Shown one piece after another: positions 6,006 to 13,465 of a DNA stretch of 26,372 nt (positions within the stretch are counted from its first letter, which is position 1; each line of letters opens with the position of its first letter). The notes beneath the pieces are model-generated. The model was not told the origin of the DNA. It made no database searches and worked only from the letters and a program-made list of their open reading frames with translations. A program made the position numbers and the translations under genes. Source of the stretch: a virus; the IMG/VR virus record IMGVR_UViG_3300024518_005991, positions 1 to 26,372 of that record; one strand, 5' to 3'.

Positions 6006-7431
6006 CGACGAGTACGCACTACTCGACTACCACCCCTATCCAAAGCAAATGGAAATGCACGCCGCGGGGCTTACCTTTCGCGAACGAGGGGCCATCTGTG
6101 CCAACCAAGTCGGTAAGTCTACAAGCGGCGGCGCCGAGGTAGTCTTCCATACAACCGGCCTATATCCGGAGCCAGGCACGCCGGGATGGCCCGATGGTTG
6201 GCCTGGTCACAAATTCAAGCCTACCAAGGGCAGACCACTTGTTGTCTGGGTATGCGGCAAGACGGCGACAGCAGTCCGCAATACGCTCCAGCGTAAGATT
6301 ATGGGACCAGAGGGCGCATATGGGTCTGGGCTTCTGCCGGCCCATTGCATCCACGGAACCACGCGCACCAGAGGCGTCGCCGAAACCCTAGACAAAGTTT
6401 ATGTCAATCACATTAACGGCTCCATTTCTGAGATAGAGTTTCACACCTACGCGGAGGACGTGGAGACCTGGTACGGCGTGATTGTGGATTTCTTCCTGCT
6501 AGACGAGGAACCGAAGCCGCTCCATTACGACGAAGCCATGCTGCGGATGACCAATGCCTTGGACCGGGGCCGCGCGCTCCTCACCTTCACCCCGCTTGGC
6601 GGCCAGACCAATGTCGTAGACCGCTTCTATCCCACGCCCGATTCCCAATTTCGTCACCTCACCGAGATGGAGTGGAAAGACGCTCCCCACATTTGGGACC
6701 ATCCCGATGTCATGGCCGAACTCCTGGCCGGCATCCCCGAATGGCAGCGCGACGCCCGCACCAGGGGCATCCCCCTTATGGGTGAGGGCATGGTGTTCGA
6801 GTTCCCGGAAGAAGATCTCAAGTGCGAGCCCTTCTCCATCCCGAACCATTTCAAGCAGATCATCGGTATGGACTTCGGCTGGGACCACCCCACCGCCATC
6901 ATGAACCTGGCTATCGACCGGGGTGATGACGGCCTAGATCATGTCTATGTCACCCATGTCTACAAGCAGTCTCGTCAACCGCCCGTTATCCATGCCGAAT
7001 TCCTTAGGCAGCTAGGCATTTGGAAGCCCGTGTCCTGGCCCCATGACGGCAATAGGGCCGCCTCCACAGAGGGTAAGAACGCGGGCAAATCCTGGCGCCA
7101 GCTCTACGCAGAGCTAGGGGTCAAGATGCTGCCCCAGCATGCAACCTACATAGGTGGTGGCAATACTATCGAACCTGGGATAGTTGACATGAGGACCCTC
7201 ATGCAGACCGGCAGGTTCCACGTGTTCAGTAACTGCGACCTGTGGTTCGATGAGTACCGCGGTTACCACATGAAGGACAACAAGATAGTAGACCGCAACG
7301 ATGACCTTATGTCCGCCACCAGGATGGCTTGCATGATGAGACGGTTGGCCCGTACCAACAGCATGGAGGCCGGGCAGATGCGTGTAGCCGATAGCGACTG
7401 GGATCCATTTAGCATGGAGTACGGCACCTAA
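5953..7431 (+). CDS. Terminase large subunit (DNA packaging ATPase/nuclease)
   Basis: The protein is 492 aa, somewhat shorter than T7 gp19 (586 aa). The ATPase domain holds a Walker A loop ANQVGKS (residues 50-56) and a Walker B with catalytic acid FFLLDEEP (D184-E185). The RNase H-like nuclease domain shows IIGMDFGWDHPTA with Asp307, SWPHDGN with Asp365, and RNDDLMSATRMA with Asp450/451, the usual three acidic sites. It pumps genomic DNA through the portal into the empty head and cuts it. The start is TTG 5953 with GAGGTG seven bases upstream; the first in-frame ATG (about 6050) would remove part of the N-terminus. It overlaps the small subunit by 53 bp and the following gene by 1 bp (TAATG). 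Confidence 0.93.
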   Translation: MSKSQQLLEAVEFLQRTDDEYALLDYHPYPKQMEMHAAGLTFRERGAICANQVGKSTSGGAEVVFHTTGLYPEPGTPGWPDGWPGHKFKPTKGRPLVVWVCGKTATAVRNTLQRKIMGPEGAYGSGLLPAHCIHGTTRTRGVAETLDKVYVNHINGSISEIEFHTYAEDVETWYGVIVDFFLLDEEPKPLHYDEAMLRMTNALDRGRALLTFTPLGGQTNVVDRFYPTPDSQFRHLTEMEWKDAPHIWDHPDVMAELLAGIPEWQRDARTRGIPLMGEGMVFEFPEEDLKCEPFSIPNHFKQIIGMDFGWDHPTAIMNLAIDRGDDGLDHVYVTHVYKQSRQPPVIHAEFLRQLGIWKPVSWPHDGNRAASTEGKNAGKSWRQLYAELGVKMLPQHATYIGGGNTIEPGIVDMRTLMQTGRFHVFSNCDLWFDEYRGYHMKDNKIVDRNDDLMSATRMACMMRRLARTNSMEAGQMRVADSDWDPFSMEYGT

Positions 7432-7982
7432 TGCCTACCGTATTTGACCTAGTCCCGCTGCCATCTCCAACGAAGGTTGGCAAGTACGGCGCCAACCTGG
7501 ACGATCTAAACCGGGAAATTGAAAAGCAGTTTCGCACCAGCGAGCTGAACCGTTTCGAGGCGTGGCGCATCAAGCGCGAGGAGAAGACCGGTACACCATT
7601 CGATGAGGCCGGACTGGCAAATTTCATAGCTGACGACCTGGGCCTCCGGTCCGCAGACAGGACCACACCCGAAAGCACGCTGGCTGCAATCAGGGCAGCA
7701 CTTGGCACGGTGCCGGACGACTTCATGCCCAGCACGGACGCGGGCAAAGGTCCGGGCACATTCGTAAGCGGCCAGGAGAAGAAGGCCCGGTTTGGGGATC
7801 AGGCCATCACGGCCCTGGCCACCCAGGCCGCTCGCGTGGAGGAGGCGGGATCCGAGGGTGAGGTGGCGAAGCGCAGGGCCATCGCCAGGAACCAGGCCGG
7901 GCGCGGCGGGACGCTTCTCACTGGGCCGATGCGCGCGATAGATGAAGACACGCTGCTGGGCAGCAAGAGTAAATTGGGGTAG
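7431..7982 (+). CDS. Hypothetical virion-associated protein with C-terminal TLLTGP...TLLG motif
   Basis: 183 aa, coupled to the large terminase through a TAATG overlap. No catalytic domain is visible. The N-terminal half is charged and helical. The C-terminus is Gly/Arg-rich and carries GRGGTLLTGP then DTLLG. I recall this paired motif at the ends of small podovirus proteins encoded near the portal, where it may dock to the connector or tail, but no function is established. The next gene carries a version of the same motif. The position between the terminase and portal supports a packaging or head-neck role. Gene call sure, role unknown. Confidence 0.75.
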   Translation: MPTVFDLVPLPSPTKVGKYGANLDDLNREIEKQFRTSELNRFEAWRIKREEKTGTPFDEAGLANFIADDLGLRSADRTTPESTLAAIRAALGTVPDDFMPSTDAGKGPGTFVSGQEKKARFGDQAITALATQAARVEEAGSEGEVAKRRAIARNQAGRGGTLLTGPMRAIDEDTLLGSKSKLG

Positions 7983-7984
7983 CC

Positions 7985-8212
7985 ATGGCGTTCTCTGATG
8001 GTGGCGCAGAAAAGCTCGCAATGACCGCGGGCCTACGGGCCGATGTAGAAGAAGCCAAGACCAAGTTTCTGCGGGAGCGCTCCGAGGCAGCGTCAACCCT
8101 CCGCCGCCGTGCCCTTCGCCGCCGCTCCGGCACCCTCCTCACCAGCCCATCCGGCGTAGAAGACGAGGAGGAAGATCTCCTTTCACAGCGGGGGACACTC
8201 CTAGATGCCTAA
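7985..8212 (+). CDS. Hypothetical 75-aa protein sharing the TLLT-P motif with its neighbour
   Basis: Starts at ATG 7985, two bases after the previous stop, with TTGGGGT before it as a Shine-Dalgarno. Residues 1-45 are a charged helix (FLRERSEAASTLRRRALRR). The rest reads RSGTLLTSPSG, an acidic spacer, and RGTLLDA at the very end, a diverged copy of the ending of the 183-aa protein upstream. It overlaps the portal gene by 8 bp. Likely a small structural or adaptor protein; no known family was recognised. Confidence 0.7.
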   Translation: MAFSDGGAEKLAMTAGLRADVEEAKTKFLRERSEAASTLRRRALRRRSGTLLTSPSGVEDEEEDLLSQRGTLLDA

Positions 8213-9830
8213 CGCCAAGGCCCATGAAGTGCTGGACATGCTGTCCACACTCAAGAGCGAGCGCGCAAACTTCGAGCACACCTGGCAGCTCATTGCCGAC
8301 AACATCCTGGGCTACAGGGACTTCGAGGTAGAGCGCAACCCCGGCCTCACTCGCAATACCCTCATCTACGACAATACCCCGGCCATGAGCCTGCGGCGCC
8401 TGGCAGACGCCCTGGACTCGATCCTCACCAACCGCTCCACCCGCTGGCACGGGCTCGCCACCAAGAACAAGAAGCTCATGGAGCTCGATGGCGCCCGTGA
8501 GGCCCTGGGGCAGATGGAAGACATCGTGGTCTCGGAATTCGACCGTCCCGCGGCCCGCTTCACCCCGCAAATGCACGAAGCATATATCGATATGGTGAGC
8601 TTTGGGAATTGCTGCCCATATGTCGAGAGCGACGATGGCGACGGCGTCTTCTTCTCTACCCGGCCAATGAAGGAGATGTACTTCGTTGAGAACTCGAGGG
8701 GCCAGGTCAAGGAGGTCTTCCGGGAATTCGAGCTCACCAACAAGCAGGCCCTCGAGAAGTTCCCAGACGCGCCACTGGTCAAGATCAGGCAGAAAGCATC
8801 GGGTGAGCCATTCGAGCGAAGCACCTTCATCCACTGGGTCTACCCGAATCTGGACCAGATAGAGGGGAACCTGGATGAGTCCGGCATGGCCTTCGTTTCG
8901 CAGTACATCTCGGAGGACGAGGGCGAGATCATCAAGGAAGAGGGCTACCACGAGATGCCCTATATGCCGGCGCGCTGGATCGTAGACGCCGGCAACACCT
9001 ATGGGATCGGCATTGGCAACTTCATGCTCCCCGATGCCAAGACCTTGAACGTGATGGTGAAGACCATCTTGCGCGCGGGCATCAAGGCCGTGGACCCGCC
9101 GCTGCTGGTGCAGAACGATTCCATCGTGGGCAATGTCAAGACCGGCCCCAACACGCTCACGGTCTACAACCCCACCGGTATCGACCAAGTCCCCATCCGC
9201 GAATTTGCCAATGGCGGACGCATTGACATTGGGATAGAGCTGATCGAGCGGCAACGTGATCAGATCCGGACGACCGCCATGTTCGAATTGCTTCAGCTAG
9301 CAAGCAAGAAGAATATGACCGCTACAGAGGTCCAAGAGCTCTCTGACACAATGAGGCAACACTTTTCCCCAATATCGGGGCGCCTTGAGGTCGAGCTCTT
9401 GAGTCCTTTGGTCAATCGCGTAGTTGGGATTCTTGCGCGTCAAGGCAAGTTCGACCACATCCAGTTCCCCGAGGAGTTCTACGATGAAGATGGGTTCGGG
9501 GCAGAGATAGAAGTCGAGTACATCTCGCCAGTAGCAGTGGCACAGAAGCGCGGCCGCGCCCAGGGCATCGTGAATACACTCACCATCGCAGCCAACCTGG
9601 CCCAGGTGTTTCCGGAGGGCTTGGACAACTTCGATGTGGACTACGCGCTGCGCGAATACTCGGCCAGCAATGGCAACCCGGCAGAGATGCTGCGGCTCAA
9701 GGCTCTTGTGGCCCAGATCCGTGAGCAGCGCGCCCAGCAGCAAGCCGAACAGCAGCAACGCGAGCAGGCCATGCAGGCAGCACAAGCAGGCGGCGACCTC
9801 GTGAAGAACACGGCGTCGCTACGCCAGTAG
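8205..9830 (+). CDS. Head-tail connector (portal) protein, T7 gp8-like
   Basis: 541 aa, close to T7 gp8 (536 aa). The pattern fits the podovirus connector family: an N-terminal helix (LSTLKSERANFEHTWQLIAD), NTPAMSLRRLADALDSILT, MVSFGNCCPYVES, a YGIGIGNFMLPDAKTLN segment, and FELLQLASKKNMTATEVQE. The tail is Gln-rich (residues 508-535). It forms the dodecameric ring at the capsid vertex, through which DNA is packaged and ejected and to which tail tubular A attaches. ATG 8205 lies within the end of the upstream gene (overlap ATGCCTAA). The following gene begins 13 bp later. No truncation seen. Confidence 0.92.
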   Translation: MPNAKAHEVLDMLSTLKSERANFEHTWQLIADNILGYRDFEVERNPGLTRNTLIYDNTPAMSLRRLADALDSILTNRSTRWHGLATKNKKLMELDGAREALGQMEDIVVSEFDRPAARFTPQMHEAYIDMVSFGNCCPYVESDDGDGVFFSTRPMKEMYFVENSRGQVKEVFREFELTNKQALEKFPDAPLVKIRQKASGEPFERSTFIHWVYPNLDQIEGNLDESGMAFVSQYISEDEGEIIKEEGYHEMPYMPARWIVDAGNTYGIGIGNFMLPDAKTLNVMVKTILRAGIKAVDPPLLVQNDSIVGNVKTGPNTLTVYNPTGIDQVPIREFANGGRIDIGIELIERQRDQIRTTAMFELLQLASKKNMTATEVQELSDTMRQHFSPISGRLEVELLSPLVNRVVGILARQGKFDHIQFPEEFYDEDGFGAEIEVEYISPVAVAQKRGRAQGIVNTLTIAANLAQVFPEGLDNFDVDYALREYSASNGNPAEMLRLKALVAQIREQRAQQQAEQQQREQAMQAAQAGGDLVKNTASLRQ

Positions 9831-9843
9831 GCCAGGGGAAGGT

Positions 9844-10134
9844 ATGGAACACAGAGAGGATCGGTACGCAGACGAGCCCACGCCCGCAGAGCAGCAAGAG
9901 CAGGTAACCCAGATAGTTGCCAAGCGTGCGGCGATGTCTGCCAAATACAAGCTCGTATTCGACGGGTCGCCTGTTGCCATGGAAGTCTTGGCAGATATAG
10001 GCGACCGCTGTTTTTTCGGCAAGAGCGCATTCAAGATCGGGCAGGCGGATGGTCTCGTTCTGGCCTTTGTTGAGGGAAAGCGTGATCTGTTCGCCTATAT
10101 GCAGGAGATGCTGAAGAAAGAAGAGGAGGAGTAA
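9844..10134 (+). CDS. Bbp19-like phage protein
   Basis: 96 aa. AMSAKYKLVFDGSPVAMEVLAD, then CFFGKSAFKIGQADGLVLAFVEGKRDLFAYMQEML, fits the short domain named after Bbp19 of Bordetella phage BPP-1: Y-x-x-x-F near the start, G-x-R/K-D then an I/M-x-x-x-L end. It is usually encoded between the portal and the scaffold or capsid, as here. The function is not known; a head-assembly role is inferred from place. The start ATG 9844 is preceded by AGGGGAAGG. The stop shares a base with the next ATG (TAATG). Confidence 0.75.
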   Translation: MEHREDRYADEPTPAEQQEQVTQIVAKRAAMSAKYKLVFDGSPVAMEVLADIGDRCFFGKSAFKIGQADGLVLAFVEGKRDLFAYMQEMLKKEEEE

Positions 10135-11138
10135 TGTCATCAGAATTCATAGCGCCCGGCGGTGATGTGGTCGCGGCAACGGCAGAACCCACCGCCACGG
10201 AGCCTACCAACGTTGAACCCACTACTACCCCAACTCCAGATCCGACCGTGGAACCTGGGCTCGAGACCACCGTTGTCAGCGCTACCCCTTCTCCCATTGC
10301 CGGTCAGCCTTGGCAGACCGATGAGTGGAAGGCCCAGATAAATACGCTGACAGACGATCGGCGCAGCGCCACCTCGCTCATCAATTCCAAGAGCTTCGAT
10401 GACTATGTGGATCAGGTGGAGAACCAGGCCAAGGCCCTGGGCGTTGGCAAGAAGGGCATCGTCCCCGGCAACCCCGAAGACCCCACCGACATGGGCCGCT
10501 TCTATACTGAAATGGGCCGCCCCACGGAGCCAGGGGGGTACGAGTTCTCAGCGATCCCAGAAGGCATGAATCTGGCCCAGCCCATGGTTGACTCCATGCG
10601 CCAGAAGATGTTTGACCATGGCCTGTCCAAGGATCAGGCCGAGGGGATCTACAACGACTTCCTCGAGATGCAGGGGCAGGTGGACTCCATGGTCCGCCAG
10701 CATCAGGCCGGGCAGAACTTCGCAGCCAGGGAAGAGCTCAAGAAGGAGTGGGGGAACAAGTACGAGCCCAATCAGCAGTTTGCCAAGGCACTGCTCGAGA
10801 AGTACGGGGCAGACAGCGCCGCAACTCTGGCCCTCCTCGAGCTGAAGGATGGCACCTTTCTGGGCGATCACCCTGATATGACTCGGCTTATGGTGGGTTT
10901 CGGGCACCGTATGAAGGAAGGCCAGCAGGTGGCTGGGGAGATCAAGCCGCCCATGGGTAACACCCCCGCCGAGGCCAAGAAGAAGTACGACGCCATCGTG
11001 GGTGGCGACATGAATAGCGCCTACTACAACAAGCGAGACCAGGGCCACGACAACGCGGTTGCGCAGGCTAGTGCTTTGCTGCTAGAGATGGAAGGCGTAC
11101 AGGTTATCCCGGGCGTAGGCCCGGACATTATCGGGTAG
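10134..11138 (+). CDS. Capsid assembly scaffolding protein
   Basis: 334 aa, acidic and helical, immediately before the capsid gene. Residues 1-55 are a disordered Thr/Pro/Glu-rich segment. The central part (about 65-210) has GRFYTEMGRPTEPGGYEF followed by long charged helices (QKMFDHGLSKDQAEGIYNDF and EELKKEWGNKYEPNQQF), a pattern shared by podovirus scaffold proteins. The scaffold guides coat subunits into a procapsid and leaves before or during packaging. Length and composition are comparable with T7 gp9 (307 aa). It is coupled to the Bbp19-like gene by a 1-bp overlap. There is no sign of a protease fused to it. Confidence 0.8.
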   Translation: MSSEFIAPGGDVVAATAEPTATEPTNVEPTTTPTPDPTVEPGLETTVVSATPSPIAGQPWQTDEWKAQINTLTDDRRSATSLINSKSFDDYVDQVENQAKALGVGKKGIVPGNPEDPTDMGRFYTEMGRPTEPGGYEFSAIPEGMNLAQPMVDSMRQKMFDHGLSKDQAEGIYNDFLEMQGQVDSMVRQHQAGQNFAAREELKKEWGNKYEPNQQFAKALLEKYGADSAATLALLELKDGTFLGDHPDMTRLMVGFGHRMKEGQQVAGEIKPPMGNTPAEAKKKYDAIVGGDMNSAYYNKRDQGHDNAVAQASALLLEMEGVQVIPGVGPDIIG

Positions 11139-11171
11139 CGAGTCTTGCAAGTAAGGCCGTCCGGTTGCTAG

Positions 11172-11187
11172 CAGGTTAAAGAACCTG
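11172..11187 (+). other. Hairpin in the capsid mRNA leader
   Basis: CAGGTT and AACCTG form a perfect 6-bp stem around the loop AAAG. No T-run follows, so it is unlikely to be a terminator. It lies about 100 bp ahead of the capsid gene, where T7-like phages often process or stabilise the capsid mRNA. Function is inferred. Confidence 0.4.
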
Positions 11188-11274
11188 GGACATAGCACCT
11201 AAGCTATAGAGGGGTCCGTACCTCCACACGGGGTAGAACGGGTAGCCACTTCGAAGTTGTTCAACATACACTTT

Positions 11275-11279
11275 GGAGG
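11275..11279 (+). promoter_or_regulatory. Shine-Dalgarno GGAGG of the capsid gene
   Basis: A perfect GGAGG ends eight bases before the ATC codon at 11288. This is the ideal distance for an initiation codon there, and it cannot serve the TTG at 11273, which it overlaps. It decides the start chosen for the capsid gene. Confidence 0.7.
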
Positions 11280-11287
11280 CTACGGCT

Positions 11288-12181
11288 ATCTCTACTCAAA
11301 TTACGACTGCTCACGTCAAGCAGTTCTCTGCCAACGTGATGCACCTTGCACAGCAAAAGAAGTCCCGCCTTGCGGGCGCTGTTCGCGTTGAGAATATCAA
11401 CGGCGAAGAGGCGTACTTCGATCAGATAGGTTTGTCTGCAATGACTCTCCTAACTTCTCGACATGCCGATACCACGATAACAGATACTCCTCACGCCCGA
11501 AGACAAGTAACAACTTCTACCTACGGCAACGCAGACCTTGTGGACATCGCGGACCTTGTCAGAACCATGATGGATCCAACCTCTCACTACGCCAACAGCT
11601 TTGGCAGTGCGACCGGTAGAACTATCGATGACGTACTCATCGACAAGTTCTTCGCGACCGCGAACACCGGCAAGGCAGGTGGGACTACGGAGACATTCAA
11701 CTCCGACTCGGACACCGAACTGGGAACGCAGGCCCCGGACCTCGTGGCGCTTGCCGAAGTAAGGCAGATGCTCCAGGTGAACGAGTTCGACGAGGACGAG
11801 GGGTACAACTTCTGTGGCAACGCAGAGGTAATCAGGCAGCTCCTCACCGAGAACATCACCACGGCAGGCGGCGCAGCCTCGAGAGAGTTCGGGGCAATGG
11901 GCGGCCACGCCAATGCCAATAGCATCATCACCGGAGAGCTCACTCACTACTACGGGTTCCATATCCTCCGCAGTGAGCGGCTCGACAATGATGGGACCAA
12001 CTGGCTGTGTCCGGCATGGGCAACCAACTCGATGCTCCTGGCATTCGGCCTGAACCCGAGGCTGGCAGTGTCGAACCGTTCAGACAAGTGGAACAGCACC
12101 CAAGTGGCCATGCTGCTTGATGTTGGCGCCACGCGGATGGAGCACAAGGGCGTTATTAGATGCCTCTTCATCGACATCTAG
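11288..12181 (+). CDS. Major capsid protein
   Basis: About 297 aa from the proposed start. Motifs typical of podovirus coat proteins with a predicted HK97-like fold are present: STQITTAHVKQFSANVMHL at the N-terminus, GEEAYFDQIG, TDTPHARRQVTTSTYGNADL, VDIADLVRTMMDP and GRTIDDVLIDKFFATA. It is not obviously like T7 gp10; I believe it belongs to the coat family common in environmental podoviruses, not T7 itself. It forms the icosahedral shell around the connector. The only standard start nearby is TTG 11273, which sits on the Shine-Dalgarno. Known relatives, as I recall them, begin MSTQITTA, and the codon at that place here is ATC. The gene ends at TAG 12179-12181 and is followed by a strong terminator. 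Confidence 0.88.
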   Translation: MSTQITTAHVKQFSANVMHLAQQKKSRLAGAVRVENINGEEAYFDQIGLSAMTLLTSRHADTTITDTPHARRQVTTSTYGNADLVDIADLVRTMMDPTSHYANSFGSATGRTIDDVLIDKFFATANTGKAGGTTETFNSDSDTELGTQAPDLVALAEVRQMLQVNEFDEDEGYNFCGNAEVIRQLLTENITTAGGAASREFGAMGGHANANSIITGELTHYYGFHILRSERLDNDGTNWLCPAWATNSMLLAFGLNPRLAVSNRSDKWNSTQVAMLLDVGATRMEHKGVIRCLFIDI

Positions 12182-12195
12182 TAAGTAAGTGAATT

Positions 12196-12245
12196 GCCCG
12201 GGAGCGGGGGGTGCGGAGTGTCCGGCTGCCGCCCCCGGGCTTTTT
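12196..12245 (+). terminator. Rho-independent terminator after the capsid gene
   Basis: GCCCGGGAGCGG pairs with CCGCCCCCGGGC (one mismatch in 12), with an inner CGGA/TCCG hairpin in the loop, and the stem runs directly into TTTTT. It stands 14 bp after the capsid stop, the same place as T-phi after gene 10 in T7, where partial termination keeps coat mRNA far above tail mRNA. Confidence 0.9.
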
Positions 12246-12260
12246 GAAAGGTAAGAATTA

Positions 12261-12785
12261 ATGTCTCTTAAAGCCGTTGTGTCGACGGAAATTAGCAACA
12301 CCTATGCGAGCCCCGTTGTCGTCAATGATAACCGCCAAGACCACGGCGTTGTCCATTGCAAGTCTGGGACCATTGCGTGGGGGGCCAACGATCTAGACAA
12401 CTCGATCTATCGTTTGTGTCGCTTGCGAGCCCATGACTCTGTTAAGTCGATCAGAATCTTCCACGACATAGCAAACACCACCTTTACCTTTGATCTCGGG
12501 ATCTTCCCGCAGACCCAAAGCGCATCCGTGGTTGTTGCCGACGCAACCGACCCCGATGCCTACGCGAGTGCCCATACTCACACCACGGCAGATACCACCG
12601 GTCTCGAACACGCATTCGAGGCGCGCAATATCACCGCCATTAACCAGCGTGTTTGGGAAGACGCGGGCGTTGCGACTGATCCGGGCAATATCTGGTACGA
12701 GCTGGTGATCTCCCTCACGGCAGCGCTTAACTCCACATTGGGTGGCGATCTCTCCTTTGTCGTTCTCTACACGTCCGGCGACTAG
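12261..12785 (+). CDS. Small capsid-associated (decoration-like) structural protein
   Basis: 174 aa, start ATG 12261 with AAAGGTAAG upstream. The sequence resembles a family commonly found just after the capsid gene in environmental phages: WGANDLDNSIYRLCRLRAHD, then VKSIRIFHDIANTTFTFDLG, a Tyr/Val-rich middle, INQRVWEDAGV and a final TAALNSTLGGDLSFVVLY. The predicted fold is all beta. These proteins are thought to decorate or stabilise the shell, though I know of no direct proof. It lies between the capsid terminator and tail tubular A, so it would depend on read-through or its own promoter. Confidence 0.65.
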   Translation: MSLKAVVSTEISNTYASPVVVNDNRQDHGVVHCKSGTIAWGANDLDNSIYRLCRLRAHDSVKSIRIFHDIANTTFTFDLGIFPQTQSASVVVADATDPDAYASAHTHTTADTTGLEHAFEARNITAINQRVWEDAGVATDPGNIWYELVISLTAALNSTLGGDLSFVVLYTSGD

Positions 12786-12833
12786 CACCACCTTGTTTCT
12801 CTCTGCCTTCCGTGTGGGGAAGTCAGTAGAGAA

Positions 12834-12868
12834 GGTGCGGGGTGGGTCCTTCCTCCCTGCCCCGCACC
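12834..12868 (+). other. GC-rich hairpin between decoration and tail tubular A genes
   Basis: GGTGCGGGG and CCCCGCACC form a perfect 9-bp stem with a 17-nt loop. A smaller hairpin CTTCC/GGAAG lies just before it. There is no T-run after the stem, so mRNA processing or stabilisation is more likely than intrinsic termination. The rest of the 101-bp gap holds only the Shine-Dalgarno (GGAAGGG) of the next gene. Confidence 0.5.
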
Positions 12869-12886
12869 GCTCTACGGAAGGGTTGA

Positions 12887-13465
12887 ATGGCATCTGATAC
12901 TGAGATTGCAAACCTCGCCCTAGACAAGCTCGGGGCGCGTTCCATTGATTCGCTCGATGCGGACAATGACCGAGCTCGTCTCGTCAAGCGCTTCTTCCCC
13001 CTTGTGCGCGACCGGGTCCTCCGCTCCCACAACTGGAACTTCGCTGTCACCCGCGTCACGCTCACGGCAGACACGGCTACCCCGGACTGGGAATACGACT
13101 ACCAATACTCCCTACCCGAGGGCGTGAACAAGTGCCTGCGGGTCATCGAAGTCGAGAACGAAGACTTCCACGAGGGCACCTGGAAGGTCGAGGGTCGCAA
13201 GATCGTCACCGACAAGGGCGGCCCGATCAAGATCAAGTACATCAAGCAAGTGGTCAACTACGGCAACTGGGACGGCCTGGCTGTGGAGATGTTCGCTGCC
13301 CATCTGGCCGCCGACATGGCCCAGTCCATCGGCCCCAGCAACACCACCCAGGCCAACCTGGTGCAGATCGCGCGTGAACGCACCGCCGAAGCCAAGGCAC
13401 TGGACGGCCAGGAGGGGATGCCGGAAGTCATCGTCAATGATGAGTGGATTGATGTGAGGCACTGA
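12887..13465 (+). CDS. Tail tubular protein A, T7 gp11-like (gatekeeper)
   Basis: 192 aa, close to T7 gp11 (196 aa). It shows the family's opening pattern TEIANLALDKLGARSIDSLD, followed by RARLVKRFFPLVRDRVLRSHNWNFAVTRV split over two helices, a YSLPEGVNKCLRV strand and a C-terminal helix starting GLAVEMFAAHLAADMAQSI. The protein forms the ring under the connector that joins the head to the nozzle. ATG 12887 has GGAAGGG eight bases before it. The stop overlaps the next start (TGATG). Confidence is high from motif order and position. Confidence 0.9.
   Translation: MASDTEIANLALDKLGARSIDSLDADNDRARLVKRFFPLVRDRVLRSHNWNFAVTRVTLTADTATPDWEYDYQYSLPEGVNKCLRVIEVENEDFHEGTWKVEGRKIVTDKGGPIKIKYIKQVVNYGNWDGLAVEMFAAHLAADMAQSIGPSNTTQANLVQIARERTAEAKALDGQEGMPEVIVNDEWIDVRH

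Noticed and set aside
8139-9254. 371-codon open frame on the minus strand
   Set aside because: It lies antisense to the portal gene, whose family motifs are clear; long antisense frames are common in GC-rich genes and the product resembles no family.
11192-11214. T7-like promoter ahead of the capsid gene (CTATAGAGGGG)
   Set aside because: Only the CTATAG core matches; the specificity part of the T7-type promoter does not, and I found no second copy in another intergenic place.
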